5,153 nt of DNA. Source: an uncultured Hyphomicrobiales bacterium (GTDB lineage Bacteria; Pseudomonadota; Alphaproteobacteria; Rhizobiales; Beijerinckiaceae). The stretch covers positions 1 to 5,153 of the forward strand of contig CAIZGQ010000448.1 of assembly GCA_903932565.1 (NCBI GenBank). The letters run 5' to 3'. Shown in pieces: positions 5,146 through 5,153 of the stretch; position 1 is the first letter of the stretch; every line of letters starts with the position of its first letter. The notes below the pieces were generated by a model. The model saw only the letters and a list, made by a program, of their open reading frames with translations, did not search any database and was not told where the DNA came from. A program made the translations under genes and the position numbers.

Positions 5146-5153
5146 GGCTGTGG

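Larger units (their letters stand above)
4980..5153. other. Regulatory region upstream of the radical SAM gene
   Basis: A region of 174 bp to the window edge. In the order met by RNA polymerase on the minus strand it holds a DnaA box, a CtrA-like site and -35, a LexA box with the -10, a leader of about 110 nt and the ribosome site. I find no gene in it. A divergent gene may begin beyond the right edge and share these sites. Confidence 0.6.

Overview
The window reads as chromosomal DNA of an alphaproteobacterium, most likely of the Hyphomicrobiales (Rhizobiales). The main evidence is a full-length CcrM-type GANTC adenine methyltransferase next to rnhB, and a PA0069-family radical SAM gene close by, which as I recall is a common neighbourhood in that order. 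A GAAC-N7-GAAC operator of the alphaproteobacterial LexA type and a strong shortage of GANTC sites fit the same placement. The DNA is moderately GC-rich. I see no tRNA, rRNA, CRISPR array, insertion sequence or prophage gene.

Layout from left to right: ccrM (minus, 43-1221); a 237-bp gap; rnhB (minus, 1459-2142); a divergent 254-bp gap; an unrecognised small protein with a C-terminal membrane anchor (plus, 2397-2948); a convergent gap of about 117 bp with repeated ACGCAAC words; a VOC/glyoxalase-fold protein (minus, 3066-3494); a PA0069-family radical SAM protein with a long basic N-terminal extension (minus, about 3543-4979); and a regulatory region running to the window edge (4980-5153).

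The radical SAM and VOC genes lie 48 bp apart on the same strand and probably form one operon. Its upstream region holds a sigma-70-like promoter (TTGACA, 16 bp, TATTCT on the minus strand). The -10 lies inside a perfect GTTC-N7-GTTC box, the classical LexA operator of alphaproteobacteria. Further upstream are a CtrA-like TTAA-N7-TTGA element that overlaps the -35 and a perfect DnaA-box 9-mer. This predicts a DNA-damage-inducible operon, possibly also tied to the cell cycle.

The most unusual structural feature is a near-perfect inverted repeat at 1139-1206: 24 base pairs with a 16-nt loop. It lies inside the first 28 codons of ccrM and encodes most of an N-terminal extension that Caulobacter CcrM lacks. 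It would fold into a very stable mRNA hairpin starting 15 nt after the start codon. It could be a translational control element or a palindromic element inserted in frame. The window is otherwise mostly housekeeping DNA; the promising leads are this hairpin and the LexA/DnaA/CtrA-like control region.
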